Below the pieces are notes generated by a model. It searched no databases. It saw only the letters and a list, made by a program, of their open reading frames with translations, and was not told the origin of the DNA. A program made the position numbers and the translations under genes. From Poa pratensis (lineage: Eukaryota; Streptophyta; Magnoliopsida; Poales; Poaceae): 64,000 nt of DNA. Positions 10,633 to 22,341 of this stretch are shown in pieces; the stretch's first letter is position 1; every line of letters begins with the position of its first letter. The stretch covers positions 56,158,617 to 56,222,616 of the forward strand of contig CAMZMU010000059.1 of assembly GCA_947311845.1 (NCBI GenBank), written 5' to 3'.

Positions 10633-12503
10633 TAAGGTCAATGAAATCATGTCCTCTCATTAAATGAATTGTTAAAATGAAGTAATTAGCTGTCAAGAGA
10701 TTGCAACACTTGTATAACACAACAATGTTATTAGTATTTTTTATTGAAGGGAGATATTAGGTGGTAATGCTTCATGCGGTTGACAATACTTGCAGACCTC
10801 TGTTGGCTCTAGGTTACCAATATTCGGTATACGATGAATTTCCATTTCGAATTTTTTTTTGAGGAAAATTTCCATTTCGAATTTCATAGACCAAGATGGT
10901 GATATCTAATATATATAACGATGATCACGTGGCCCAGTTTGTTTACACGATGAATGGATGTTTGGAAGCCTATTCAAGCCATACGCACATAATAAAAACC
11001 GATGTACGCTATGAATGTTTTGCATATGGTTTACCTAAATAGATTAATCAGTTCCCTTCAGCATGTACGGTAGAAAGAAGGTAGGAATAAGAAAATCGAA
11101 CAGTTTTTAGTCCGATTTCTGTACGACAAAAAATCTGACGCGACCCCATTCATCGACGGATGGACTGCACCGTCGTAAGGATGCACAGCAGCACTTGTAG
11201 GAATATATTCATATGTACAACCCGTTTTTATGTCACCTAGTTTTTAATATAAACCAGAGCAATCGACGTACAGAGGAAAGGGTACATGTAACCCAACAAT
11301 ATATTCGCAACAAAATCTAGTGTCCAAGTACTACCCTTTCTACTTTATCTGAGCTGAATCCTGAACCTGGATTTGAAATCCTCAACGGCAGTGGGTTCAG
11401 TAAAAGGAAAAAGGTCCCAAACGTGCTGGACTCAGTACATGATTCTCTTCAATTTATGACCGTAGAATCTACCAACTGTAGGCACAAAATAACAACACTC
11501 TACTATGCTAGGAACTTCCAAACTTGTAAAGAAAAGAGCTAAAGAAATCCAAGTGCTAATTAAGGCAGGAGAACACCAGCTTGTAAATGAGTAGAGATTT
11601 CTTGCTCCTGGGCTTCAGTACTATCTTTATTTATTTACTTTTTAAAATCATAATTTGAACTGCTTTATAATCTGAGCTACACAAAATCATCCGATGTATA
11701 CAATAAACATGCAAACATGAGTAGACGATTATGTTTCAAAAAAATCTTAATGTTGTCAATGATGTATACCATAAACATGCAAAATCGCAATTTGAACTGC
11801 TTTATAATCTGAGCTACACAAAATTGACAAGTGTGGGATCTAAATGTACACACTTTTCTCCGAAAAAAAAGTACACACTTTCAATTCTCCAAAATATACA
11901 ACATTATGTCATTTTTGTGTAGCTCAGTATATACATTATTTCAATAGAGATTTTGAACGTTTGTGGGATACATCATTCATAACATGTAGAGTTTTTTTTT
12001 CAGATTTTGTAAAACTTGTAAATGTGATAATTTTTTTAAAATAGGAGCTCGGGAGCCTAAATGACTTTCCGCCTCCTTGTCCCGCTTGTCTCGGCAGTGA
12101 ATCGGAGCGAGCTCCGAGGATGACCTGCTCCAGCAGATTGGAGCGAACGCAAGAAAGTCATGCTCCCAGAGTGGATTGTCGACAGTCGACATCTCTCCCA
12201 CCTTGCCCACGACGTAATTTCTTATCACTCATCTCGATTCAAATTGATGATCAGTTCTTGAAGATGCCAGCCTGCGATAACTTTAGTTCCTGTTGTAAGT
12301 GATTGTCTGGAAGAAAAAAATGAGACCGGTTAGTGTATAGCAAAACGTGATGGTTGCATGATTGCACTGCAGAAATGTGAAATGATCCTGTTGATCTACT
12401 CTAGGGAAGATAAAGTGATATCGTGAAGGTCACGTATTTCAGTAGCAAGCAAAAAAGCATATCCCTGCTTGCAAGTTACAACCGAAGGCTGTGCTTGTTG
12501 GGT

Positions 12504-12773
12504 GGCTGGGTGCTACAATGTAATTTTAGATACATGGAAGATGAATTCCAGGATCATGTGGCATTCCAAAAATGATGCATGAAACCACAAATTGGCTGGG
12601 TGCTACAATGTAATTTTAGATACATGGAAGATGAATTCCAGGATCATGTGGCATTCCAAAAGTGATGCATGAAACCACAAATTGGCTGGGTGCTACAATG
12701 TAATTTTAGATATATGGAAGATGAATTCCAGGGTCATGTGGCATTCCAAAAGTGATGCATGAAACCACAAATT
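12504..12773. repeat. three tandem 90-bp units
   Basis: Units begin GGCTGGGTGCTACAATG at 12504, 12594 and 12684 and differ at only a few sites. They lie within the Helitron interior. Confidence 0.92.
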
Positions 12774-14794
12774 CCACAAAAAAATCATTCACAAACAACG
12801 TTGATTCATACCTCATTTTACATACTCCTTCATTCACACATCTGTTATAAGTGCAGCAAAAGTAGAATTCTATTTCTTCATTCACAAACCAGTTATAAAC
12901 GCAGCAAAAAGAACTCACACAGTGGTTCTAGTTCAGTTCTCCTAGAAAAGATCAAAATCTGTAGTTTGCTAACTGTTTGTTTTAAAGCTTCAGTTTCAAA
13001 AGAGGACAACGGCCATGGAGGCCGCCTACCAAACAGAGAAACGAGATCAGCCATGAAGAAATTATGACACCAATATGACATTCAACATGAAAGACCATGG
13101 TAACCTCGAAACATTGCAAAGTATTTACTGGTATAGGAGGTCTCAAATTAAATTTCAGAGCTCACCGTTTTCAGACTTGACAACACTACAGCTGTAAACA
13201 AACTGTACTCCCTTGATATCAATTGCAAAGGAAGACATGAAAACAAACGGATTAGCAGATGGGGAGATATCTTTGCGTGGTGATAATTGAGGTTGAGCCT
13301 GTGGCGTAATCCGCTCTTCCCCAAGCCACGAGCAAACACACAACCATTTGTTTAGCCCCCATGACTTCATCTACAGAGAAGAGGCTTGATGTTGCCGCTC
13401 TTCCTTGCTCCTTGATACTGCTATTCCATGCTCCTGCCTGCTCGTAGCTTCTCCATGCATCCTGCTCCCTATTGGCCGTCAAGTAAGAAGGTCGCCGGCC
13501 AGCGCCCAAGTGAGGAGGTCATCATCCAGCACCAGCCCCGGTCGTCCATCCCCTTCAGCCGCCCATAGAGCTGCACCGCCACAAGAAGAGAGAGAAGGGA
13601 ATTTAGCAGCACGGTCAACCGGTCAGGTTATTTGGGACTACAGAAAATAACAAAATTAACCATGTATCAGTAAGGTAGTGTGTTATCGGCGATGGTTTGC
13701 AACACTCATGTGCCTTAGACCATTTAACTTGATCTACAATACTAATGATCAGCCGCAAATTTAAAACACTGTGAGACTCTTCATGGTCTGATATCTGTAT
13801 AGTGTGGCAACATGTTGAAGAGGTGAAAAATCTTCAGAAAGTATATTCAGTGTTCTCTGAAATCCATCCATAATTTGTGCAAAACAATATGTTAGAATAT
13901 TAAACGGTATTCAGGTTAATTCAGAGGATCCTCAACAGGCAAGGCAACAAGAGCAACCATCGCTACCACGGTGTTACCAGAAAAATGCAATTGCATATCG
14001 ACTAACACGTCCAAATGATGCATTGGAGTAATCGACTAAACGAACTGAAACCAACCTGATCAATTTTCAATTTCTGCAACTGATTCTACATACTGAAAGA
14101 TGTAGAGAGTGATTTGTTGGTGAATGCCCAGCGGTAGCACGGGAAGCCGGGCAGAGCAGGTGTGGTCGGGAGGGCAAGTTGGCGAGGACCCTCCTCCGGT
14201 TGGGCGGAGCGCCATGGACGCAGACCACAGGGTGGCCGAGCTGCGCTCCCCGGAGGGAGCAGCAGGGAGCTCCGTGGTGGAGGCCATGGTGGCGAGGACC
14301 CTCCTCCGCGAGGTTGGATCCGGGCCTTCATGCCTCGAGCAGCGCCTCTATGCTGCAGCTCTTGCTCGCGATCTTGGGAGGGCGTGGGGGCTCAATGGCG
14401 TTGACGGCCGAATCCGCACGGTTTGAAGCGGCGGCGGAAGCGCAGGCCTCCGTCCATGGTAGCTACTGCATCCTGCATCGTCATGCTCCTCCCCATGGCT
14501 TGGATCTGGAAGCTGTGAGAGAAGATTGTTTTCGACAGGCCTGGATCTGGACGAGCGGAAACTATGGCGGCGGCGCGGTCGAGGAGTCGAGGTCGAGGTC
14601 GACGTCGAGCGTGAGGCGCGCGGGCTGGACAGCGGCGGCGTCGTCACTTTTGAGGACTAAATTGCAAACTGAAAGATGCATAAGTTGGAGTGCGGGTTAA
14701 TTTGTCTGAACTTGAGGGACTAAATTGCAAAACAATGGCGACGTACGACGGACGACGACAGGAGACAGGACACTCCATTCTTTTATAGTAGAGA

Positions 14795-15085
14795 TAATTG
14801 TTTCGTCACAACCATAATTGCGTTGTCAAGCATGAAAGTTGTTTCCTCGGACACCAAAGTTGATTTGTCGGGCACCAAAATTGCTTTGTTACACAACAAA
14901 ATTATTTCGTCACACACCAAAGTTGCTATGTCGGGCACCAAAATTGTTTCGTCACACACCAAATTTGCTTTGTCGGGCACCAAGTTGCTTCGTCAAACAC
15001 CAAATTTTTTTGGTCGGACACCAAAGTTGCTTTGACACACACCAACGTTTGCTATGTCGGGTGCCAAAGTTGCTACAACACGAGC
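14795..15085 (+). repeat. 21-bp-period minisatellite, right part
   Basis: Continuation of the array at 9715-10515 with the same unit (ACCAAAGTTG core) after the Helitron. About a dozen degenerate units. Confidence 0.88.
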
Positions 15086-15099
15086 AAGCAAAAATTCAG

Positions 15100-16140
15100 T
15101 AGTTTACAACACGAGCAAGCAAAATTCAGAAGAAGAAAACAATCAGGCGTTTGAGTTAGGTGTCTAGGAGCAGCTTGTGAATTACAGTAGTACCCTACGG
15201 TGGAGCTCGTACATGGACTCGCCAGGCTAGTGGAGGAGCACGGCAGCTTGCCTTACGGTCCCCGTCGACACTGCCCACGTTACCGATTCTTGCCGCCGTC
15301 AGCCTAATCTCATAGTGCTGTTCAGTGTTCACAAGGGTGCATCCGCCGGCCTCCTCTCCCCACCGGCGAGACGCCGTTCCGGCCCCATGCTGCTTCTCCT
15401 CGTTGCTGCCTTTGGGCATAATGACCACACGCGCGACACCAGAGCAGACAGCACGTCCGCAGGGATCTGTCCAGCGGCGCGGGAGCAGACCATGGAGCAG
15501 CAAGACCGGGGAGGTACTCGTGCGCTGGTGGCCGAGGGTGCCCGCAATCAATCTTTGTCTGCGGCAAGGAGGAGGCGACGAAGGTCTTCCATCCTGTTGA
15601 ATACCGACGACCGCCGCTGCTGCGCCGGAAAGGGAGCAGAGAAAACCGGCGGCGTACGCGGCCGAGGTGGAGCAGGAAGATGGGGACCGGCCGCTGCTGC
15701 GCTGGAAAGGGAACAGGGGAAGCCGGCGGCGTCCGCTGCCGAGGTGGATCAGGAAGATGGGGACTGGCCGCTGCTGCTTCGGAAAGGGAGCAGGGGAAAC
15801 CGGCGGCCTCCGCGGCCGAGGTGGAGCATGAAGATGGGGACTGGCCGCTCCTCAAGGGTCTGAGGAGCAGCGCGGGTCAATCCTTTGTTCGTCATCGAGA
15901 TTCATTAGAGATAGCTCGGCCTCGCTCAGATGCGGTGGGAGAATGAGGCGAGCTGATGGACGAGAGGCCGGCGGCGGGCACGCACGGGAGGGAACGCCGG
16001 GCGAGCGCGCGCTCACTTGTGGCGAAGAAGCGGGTCGTGAGTGGTTCGGTAGGGACGACACACAAATTCAGCGCAGGGTGGCTTGTCGTGTAGCGTGAGC
16101 GCTCAACTCGTCCAAATAGCGCAGCTGCGCTTCTAAGCAT
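15100..16140. other. GC-rich unassigned DNA with a 77-bp triplicated unit
   Basis: Open frames occur on both strands (for example 15315-15863 plus and 15322-15855 minus) but overlap each other and shift through the repeat, so I do not call a gene. Three 77-bp units start at about 15612, 15689 and 15766 (core GGCCGCTGCTGCG...GGAAAGGGA). The unit is not a multiple of 3, so each copy is read in a different frame, which argues against selection for a protein. Confidence 0.6.
15612..15842. repeat. three tandem 77-bp units
   Basis: Starts at about 15612, 15689 and 15766; the next partial unit is at 15843. Each unit contains GAGGTGGA(G/T)CA(G/T)GAAGATGGGGA and the GGCCGCTGCTGC string. Confidence 0.85.
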
Positions 16141-16588
16141 TTACCACCACAAATTGATCTTTTAGAGTTACCCAGATTTTTTTTATCGGATATAGGTTTA
16201 GTGAATAACTCGTGTTGGTACATAGCCACACATCGGAGAACACTTTTGTTAACAGTTCAATCATGTTTTTTTGAGACTTTGCATACATGTGATGCGCAAT
16301 TTCATTGGACCACTTTTGGTGGCTTGACACGGTTTAGAGAAAAAGATGAAAAATATAATTATTTTGACATTTTGCAACGATCCATAACTGTAAATCTACT
16401 GCTAGCTGCAATTCAACTATATAAAAATCAATTATCGCAAAAAAAAAACTATATAAGAATCAACTTTTTTTCTGGACCTCCCTGAATGAAATAAACGAGA
16501 CTTAGTTAAATTTGACCATCATATCACAACTATACATCACAAATTAACAGGGTGAGAGGCACATGGATATCAGCGAACATGATGATGT

Positions 16589-17600
16589 TCACCATTTACA
16601 AGTGTTGGCTTCAATACCGACCCCTGGTCCTTCACCGCAGCTTGGAATGCCGGTCCGAAACCGACCCGACATTGTCTCTTGTTGTTCTCGCCTTCTCTGC
16701 CTCCTATTCCACCCTTTGTCAGCTTGCTCCCTCGCGTAGTGACGGTACGCGAGTGCCATGGTGACTGCAAAGGCGGCGAAGTATTTATCGACTCTTTCCC
16801 TAAAAGAGACGTCACCAAACATTCTCAATCAAAACAGAGGCGGTGATTTGACTCGTAGGTGTAGATACACCTATTATGTAAAATATTTTTAGTTTTTTTT
16901 AAATGTCAAAAAATTACAGAAAAAATTCGGATGTACATTAGAACATTATGTGTTAGCAAAAAAAATGTCGTGGAGAAAAAACATTTTTTGTGACCTGTGC
17001 AAAAAGACAAAAAAATGTCTCGTATAAAATCATTTTGGTCCGTCCAAATTTGTCTTTTTTGCACATGTCACAAAAAATATTTTTTCTTCACGTAACTTTT
17101 TGTGCTAACTTAAAATGTCTTGAAGTATATGCGAAATTTTTATTTTGATTTTTTTGACATTTAAAAAATTATTTTTTAGGTAGTGGGTGCATCTGCACCT
17201 ACTACCCGTTATGGATTTCCGAATCAAAACCAACTATAATAGACCGATCGAACACACAAAGCGATCAAAGAAAACTCACCACTCGCCGCCGCCAGAGAAA
17301 AAGGGCGAGGCGTAGAACCTGTGCCAGCCGCCGCCGGTGTGCATCGCCCTCCGCTGCAAAAATATACCGGAAGAGTCAAACGATCTAGTACCAAATTGGC
17401 AGAGTAACATGGACAAACTAGATGAACGAGCTGACATGCATGCATGCATTGCTGCTGATTTGTCATCTGTCCGTCACCGTATATAAACGAAAGGCAAACA
17501 GCGTACGTACCGTGGCGGCGCCGGTGGCTGCAGGGTGGCCGGAGAATCGGAAGGCTGGCGCCGCTGCCCGCCGGACAGCAGACCGGAGTAACGCCGCCAT
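16589..17600 (-). CDS. small single-pass membrane protein, three exons (family member 1, copy A)
   Basis: Exons on the minus strand are 17511-17600, 17280-17353 and 16589-16799, giving 124 residues. Donors read CACG|GTACGTACG and GAGTG|GTGAGTTTT; acceptors read TTTTTGCAG|CGGAGG and CTCTTTTAG|GGAAAG. The introns are phase 0 and phase 2 and the frame is open throughout. Residues 1-30 are Arg/Ala-rich (MAALLRSAVRRAAAPAFRFS), like an organelle targeting peptide. Exon 2 starts R-R-A-M-H. Exon 3 carries one hydrophobic segment (YFAAFAVTMALAY) followed by a basic stretch (KGWNRRQRRRE). The layout matches the loci at 19347, 32875 and 57049. A foldback MITE sits in intron 2. Function unknown; mitochondrial or plastid membrane location is inference. 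Readthrough of donor 2 would give a 55-residue alternative. Confidence 0.62.
16855..17205. mobile_element. foldback MITE in intron 2 of the small gene
   Basis: The left end (GTAGGTGTAGATACACC at 16855) and right end (complement GTAGTAGGTGCAGATGCACC) are inverted, and the complementarity runs on through most of the roughly 350 bp with AT-rich arms. The transcript would fold into one long hairpin. Superfamily not resolved; no clear target duplication seen. Confidence 0.75.
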
Positions 17601-18164
17601 CTCGTGCGCGCGAGTGCCTAAGCTAATTCGAACTCAGTTTTTTGTTTTCTTTCCGAGCTGGCGGGTGGAAACTCTTTCGGCTCTCGAAATCTCGATCGGC
17701 CCGTGGCCTTTTATGGGCTGGCGAACGTAGACGAGACCGAGACGGTAACGGGACTCCGTGTGAACAGGCTAATAGAGGAGGAGACCGATCGACACGGTCA
17801 CGTAGATGGTGCCCCCCCTTTGGTAGTTCGATTGTACTAAAAAAAAGATCACAGATACGTGTACTATCTCTCTGTCTGAGCTTAGTGCCTTAATTTTTGA
17901 ATCGATTGACAAATGAACTCCGTATTTACTTAGTCACAAAATCTAAATAATTGTCTATCTACAAAGACACTCATCATAGAAGCCATAAACATGCTATTGG
18001 TTTTGGGCTACTTATTTCTAGAGTTTGGGCAGCAAAACACATCATCGCCTAGGGGTCCTGGCTCCCACCACTAGCACACCCCGCTGTACATGGCCTAAGA
18101 TAATCGTCCCAGTATGACCTGCCATTGGAGGCCCAACCTATAGATAGCGCCAAATAGAAAGTGA

Positions 18165-18290
18165 AATGTGAAGCATGGGAGGTTGTAAACCTCTGCGATT
18201 CCTCCATGTTTGACAGAGCTGATATCGGAGCTCTTTGTCACTGGCCAGATTGATGATTTGGGCGCCAACTACAGTTATTTCAATTATTCA
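18165..18290 (+). pseudogene. RNase H-like fragment, short duplicate of the 18529 fragment
   Basis: Nucleotide similarity to 18590-18720 (GAGGTTGTAAACCTCTGCGATTC and following). Stop codons break the frame. A third diverged relative is at 31075-31135. Confidence 0.6.
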
Positions 18291-18528
18291 ACCATACCTT
18301 TCTGCCAAAAAATACCGCATTTGATCTTGCCACAACCCCAAAACAAGTTAAAATGCCGAGCAAACATGTGAAAGCCCACGGCAAAAAACTTTGTGAAGAC
18401 CAATATGTGGATGTTGGCTACGACATGCAGACCGGTTCAAGTAGCACAAGACTGGTCGTTCGAAATCACTTTGGCAATGTTTAAAGATGTCAAGCCCCGT
18501 GGTATGAATATACTAGATACGCCGAACT

Positions 18529-19054
18529 TTGGATGGTCTTCGGCTGGCGAATGACATGTGGCTTGTCAGGGTTATCGTGGAGAGGGATGCACTGGAGGCT
18601 GTAAACCTCTGCAATTCCTCCATGTTTGACAAAGCTGATATCAAAGCTCTGTCTCGCCGGACTGATGAATTGGGCGTCATCTGCAGTTATTTCAACGGTT
18701 CAACCTTACTTTTGGGCCAAAAGGTGCTAAGATAGATGCACATAGATGTGCAAAACAGGCTAGCATTATCAGGAGGCGCTACTTCTGGCTAAATCATATA
18801 CCCACCCTCCTTCACTGTACTCAGTACAAACATAATTCAACTGAGTAATACATAGCATGTTTTGATTGCAAATTTTGTTTTCAGGAGTTAGAGAGTGTGT
18901 TTTTGTTAAAGTGGACCGTAGTCAAGTTAGAGTTAGTCACTACCTAGCAAATTTGGTTGGAGCAGAGCACCGATCCGAAACTTGGTTTAGTTCTGAATCT
19001 GTCGATCTTCTTAAGCTACTAGGGCTAGATCGTTGTGTAACTCTTCCTGATTAA
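18529..19054 (+). pseudogene. RNase H-type (RVT_3-like) domain fragments
   Basis: 18529-18735 reads WLVRVIVERDALEAVNLCN...ADIKALSRRTDELGVICSYFN, which resembles the D/E-containing strand and following helices of plant RNase H-like domains (usual pattern VESD..EAV). 18878-19054 reads VKVDRSQVRVSHYLANLVG then a stop, resembling the C-terminal R..N..AH.LA segment. The two pieces are separated by AT-rich DNA with stops, so this is a broken gene or LINE tail. The family link is by motif only. Confidence 0.5.
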
Positions 19055-19346
19055 TAAACCCATCTTCACCCGCGTAAAAAATATAGAAAACATGGTTTGA
19101 TTGCAAAATAAAATGTAAAAAACATCGATTCTGACCAAATTAAGCGGAGAGTTGCGTGAGTGAAATAAAAATAGTTCATCTCAATCGGTAGTTTTGATAT
19201 AATAATGAATCCGCAGAGCACCTGCCTTTTGCTGCAAAATAAAGTGACCAGAACGGTCGTTGCGGAACTGTACTCTATTCGTACGATTGCTGAGATTAGG
19301 TCCGCCGCCGTCTCCGACGTCGTGTTCTCTCCTGCTCTTCTTTCAT

Positions 19347-19805
19347 CTATATCATCGTCCTGGTGGGGTTGCCGCAAAACACAAGGACAGCGGCGGCGGT
19401 CATCCCGGTGAGAGCGACGGCGCCGAAGATAACGTCCGTCCAATGCCTGTGATGGAGTAAATATGCGTGCTCACTCAACCAGGCAACGAGCAATAATATG
19501 TCACGAACGAACAAGAAAACAAAAGGAGGAGCTCACAATGGGGTTTCGTCCTGTTGTCCTCCACTGGAGCACATCGTCCGCGTCCGCTGCAGAGTCATGA
19601 AAGAGCTTCGATGAGATCAATCAGCCGAGACGGCAGGGCGGGAGAGATTGGTTTAACGCAGAAAAAGTAATTGACGTACCACGCTTTTATTGGCGGACGC
19701 GGGGTTGCCGGTGCCGGCGGAGGAGATGCGAGAGGCTGGTGTCGCCGCACGCCGGAGCGCGAGCCCGGCAGTGGACCGGATCGCGGCCGCCATTGCCACC
19801 GCCAT
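19347..19805 (-). CDS. small single-pass membrane protein, three exons (family member 2, copy A)
   Basis: Exons on the minus strand are 19680-19805, 19537-19586 and 19347-19446, giving 91 residues. Junctions are GTG|GTACGTC...CTGCAG|CGGACG and ATT|GTGAGC...CACAG|GCATTGG. Introns are phase 0 and phase 2. The N-terminus (MAVAMAAAIRSTAGLALRRA) is Arg/Ala-rich and targeting-like; an in-frame second ATG at 19793 could also start it. Exon 2 contains R-T-M-C-S-S-G-G-Q-Q. The last exon reads HWTDVIFGAVALTGMTAAAV, one membrane span, then a short tail. The closest relative is the locus at 32875-33338, which shares exon sizes and the HWTDV.FGAVA block. Role unknown. Confidence 0.66.
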
Positions 19806-20409
19806 CGATCGCCGCGCGCTAGGAAGGTTTGGGTTTGAGTCTGGTGCGGTGGAGCAGACTCGTTCGGGAGTCGATGTCTCGTGCACACGTTGTTGGGCTT
19901 TGTTTGTTGAGTGGGCCTCGGCTGTATCGGCGATATGGACAAGCGTTTTTCGGTTACCGAGTCTGAAAAGACTTGGTGCAGAGCTTCAACCACATATAGT
20001 TCCAATCCGGATGGCAGATCAATTGGTTTCCCTTACGATGTTCTCCTCCCAATTACCGTCGTCCAACTAGCTAGCGTCGGCCACGCACGTACGTGCAGTC
20101 ATCGATCGAGATTTCGAGAACAAGTGCTAGCGAAAAATTGTGTGCCCTCCTCCTCATCGATTCGGTGCCATGATTATTCTTGCAGCGTCAGCGCTGCTAA
20201 CGAGGGTACGTATTGTTTGCTTTTCCGATTACTGCAAGAGAGATCGAGTACGCACTTGTTGAAATTGGATCCCTACCGATCTATCTATAGTCTAGATGTC
20301 GTTTCAGTTTGAATTCGAGGCTTGGATGTGTACAGTTGATTGATGACCTCGTCTCTTACATACAGAAGAAAGAAAAAGGAAAGATGAGAAGAGACGCCGA
20401 AGAGAAGCC

Positions 20410-20466
20410 ATGACGAGCGAGGAGGCCGACGCCTGCCGTGAGCGGCTCTCCGAGGCCTTTAAGGAT
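20410..20466 (+). other. orphan first exon with splice donor
   Basis: An ATG with context AAGCC-ATG-ACG opens 19 codons (MTSEEADACRERLSEAFKD) ending at a good donor, GAT|GTGAGTATAT. No downstream exon of a matching protein is recognisable; a Tourist MITE and AT-rich DNA follow. It may be the start of a truncated gene or of a short gene whose other exons I could not place. Confidence 0.3.
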
Positions 20467-20757
20467 GTGAGTATATATCTACCGGATGGTTAATTTGGAT
20501 CTTCTCGAACAGCGGTAACAAGAAAAACTTCAGCTGCCGACGCTACTACCGATTGATTGGAGAGTGTCCGGATGGTAAATATGGATATACATGTTCGACC
20601 TTGGCATTTGTTTCCCAGGGATTTATGGATTGATAAGTAGATTGAGCAACATAGGTTTTTTTTTCTAGAACTAGATTGAGCAACATATATAGGTGGTGGT
20701 TTATCTTGATATTGTTACTTTGATAGGTTGAACCGAAGCAGATGTTAAGTGTTATAA

Positions 20758-20927
20758 GAGCATCCCTAGCAGGCCCCTTAAAACAGACCGCACTTGAGTA
20801 ACCGATATTATAAAACTTTTTCAGTACGAGTTTAGGTGATCTGTTCCGGTCGAGCCCGCGCGTTACCGCAAAACAGGTATTGAGGGCTACCTCAAACTGG
20901 CTTTTAAGGGATCTGTTAGAGATGCTC
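20758..20927. mobile_element. Tourist-like MITE (PIF/Harbinger)
   Basis: 170 bp with inverted termini GAGCATCCCTAGCAGGCCCC and complement GAGCATCTCTAACAGATCCC. The 3-bp duplication TAA lies at 20755-20757 and 20928-20930. Confidence 0.9.
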
Positions 20928-20930
20928 TAA

Positions 20931-22341
20931 CCGTATGGATGGTATATTCGAGTAATTTTTTAGTTTAACTCTTAGGTCTTGTTTGATCATGGAAAGATAG
21001 GATAGAGATGAGATTTCTTCCTAAATTGTCTCCGGAGAGGCTCAATAACACGTCATCATGTTGCACCAATTCTCATACTCTATCAGAGGACGAGTCATCA
21101 AGTTTCGAGCATCCACGCTTGCAATCTCGGTTTGACACACGCTCTTCGAACATAAGGGAGTTTCTTCCCCCTTCTATGACATTTTATTAGTCTGATGCTG
21201 CAGATAATCCAATTAGTGCATCATAGCAACCGAAAGGGAGATGTTGTTCTAGCGCCCGCTCTTGCTAAAACCATGTCATTTTGGTCTAAAAAACATGATC
21301 GTTTATCCACATACTAATAGACTATATCCTCCTAATCAACTAGTAAATCGAAAAACAGCGTGCATCTAGTAGTGAGGACTGAGGAGTAATAGCAGTGTCA
21401 TGCAAAGCAGAATATATCTTACAAAGCAGAGTATATCTTACAAACTAATGCCGATTGCATGTATATAGCGACAATCATCGGAGTAAAGCAGAATATGTGT
21501 TTGAGTACGTTGATTTGTGGTGTTTCATGCCAGATGATATTAAATTTTGCTTCCTGAAGCTCATAAACCTAATTAAGTTCTTGCAATGTAAAATAGTTGT
21601 GATAAAACAGTTTTGTCCTTGAAAGAAAAGAAACATGTGGCCTTTACAAAAAAATAATGTATGAACATATGTTGAACTATTTCTCATTGTTGACGTCTAG
21701 TTATTTGTGCCATCTCATACAGTCATACTACACTTATCCTTGCATGATCGTGGTAGCATGTTATACTTGTGGTGGTTGTGCATATAATTGTTGCTCGACA
21801 TTCATGGTTGCAAAGTACACAACTATTTGAGTATTCTCTCTCCATATAAACTTTTCCGTACCTTTGGTCCGTTAACGTGTTTTGATCAGCATGGCGTGTA
21901 CTGTATAATTCACATAAAAACAGGGATAATAGAAGAAAAGTATATATCAGTATTTGTTTAGAAACTACCGAAGACATAGATACCGAAGTTCTCAATTATA
22001 TGATCCACCAAAAATCACAAACAAATCAAGAAAATAATAATAATAGAAATTCCTGGAAATCCAAAAGTACAAATTTTTCTTATAGTTACTTCACTTACAA
22101 ACCAACAACAAACATCAAATGCAATGTGAAATAGAAGTATGGAGCTTTCGGATTGCAGTGAGTAAGAAGATGAAGACCATATGCCCCTAGTAGGCCGGCA
22201 TTTCTTCGTCTGGATATGTCTTGATATGTATATCCTCCACAACACTACATTTTGCATGTGAATTATATTTATATGTGAAGCAACGGAAAAAAGGGGTACA
22301 TATATATATAGCACGTGGACGTCAGAGAAGACTTTTGGAGG
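20931..22341. other. AT-rich intergenic DNA downstream of the protease-like gene
   Basis: No supportable coding region or transposon boundary. Only short open frames without recognisable motifs. The last few hundred bases are probably the 3' untranslated and downstream region of the minus-strand gene ending at 22342. Confidence 0.5.

Larger units (their letters stand above)
10516..14794 (-). mobile_element. Helitron, complete ends, non-autonomous
   Basis: On the minus strand the element starts TCTCTACTATAAAAG (from 14794) and ends with the hairpin CCCGTAGCAACGCACGGG, then CATTTAA and CTAG at 10519-10516. It sits between A (10515) and T (14795) without a target-site duplication, which is the Helitron rule. 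No Rep/helicase frame is visible, so it moved in trans. Its 5' portion (about 14100-14660) is GC-rich and could hold captured gene sequence that I cannot identify. It lies inside the 21-bp repeat array and is truncated in copy B. Confidence 0.92.

Noticed and set aside
14124..14700. Overlapping frames of 80-173 codons in the Helitron 5' region
   Set aside because: Several frames on both strands are open owing to GC content; none shows a recognisable domain, so no captured gene is claimed.
15315..15863. 182-codon GC-rich frame (and its antisense partner)
   Set aside because: It runs through 77-bp tandem units that change frame at each repeat; no domain and no splice or promoter evidence.
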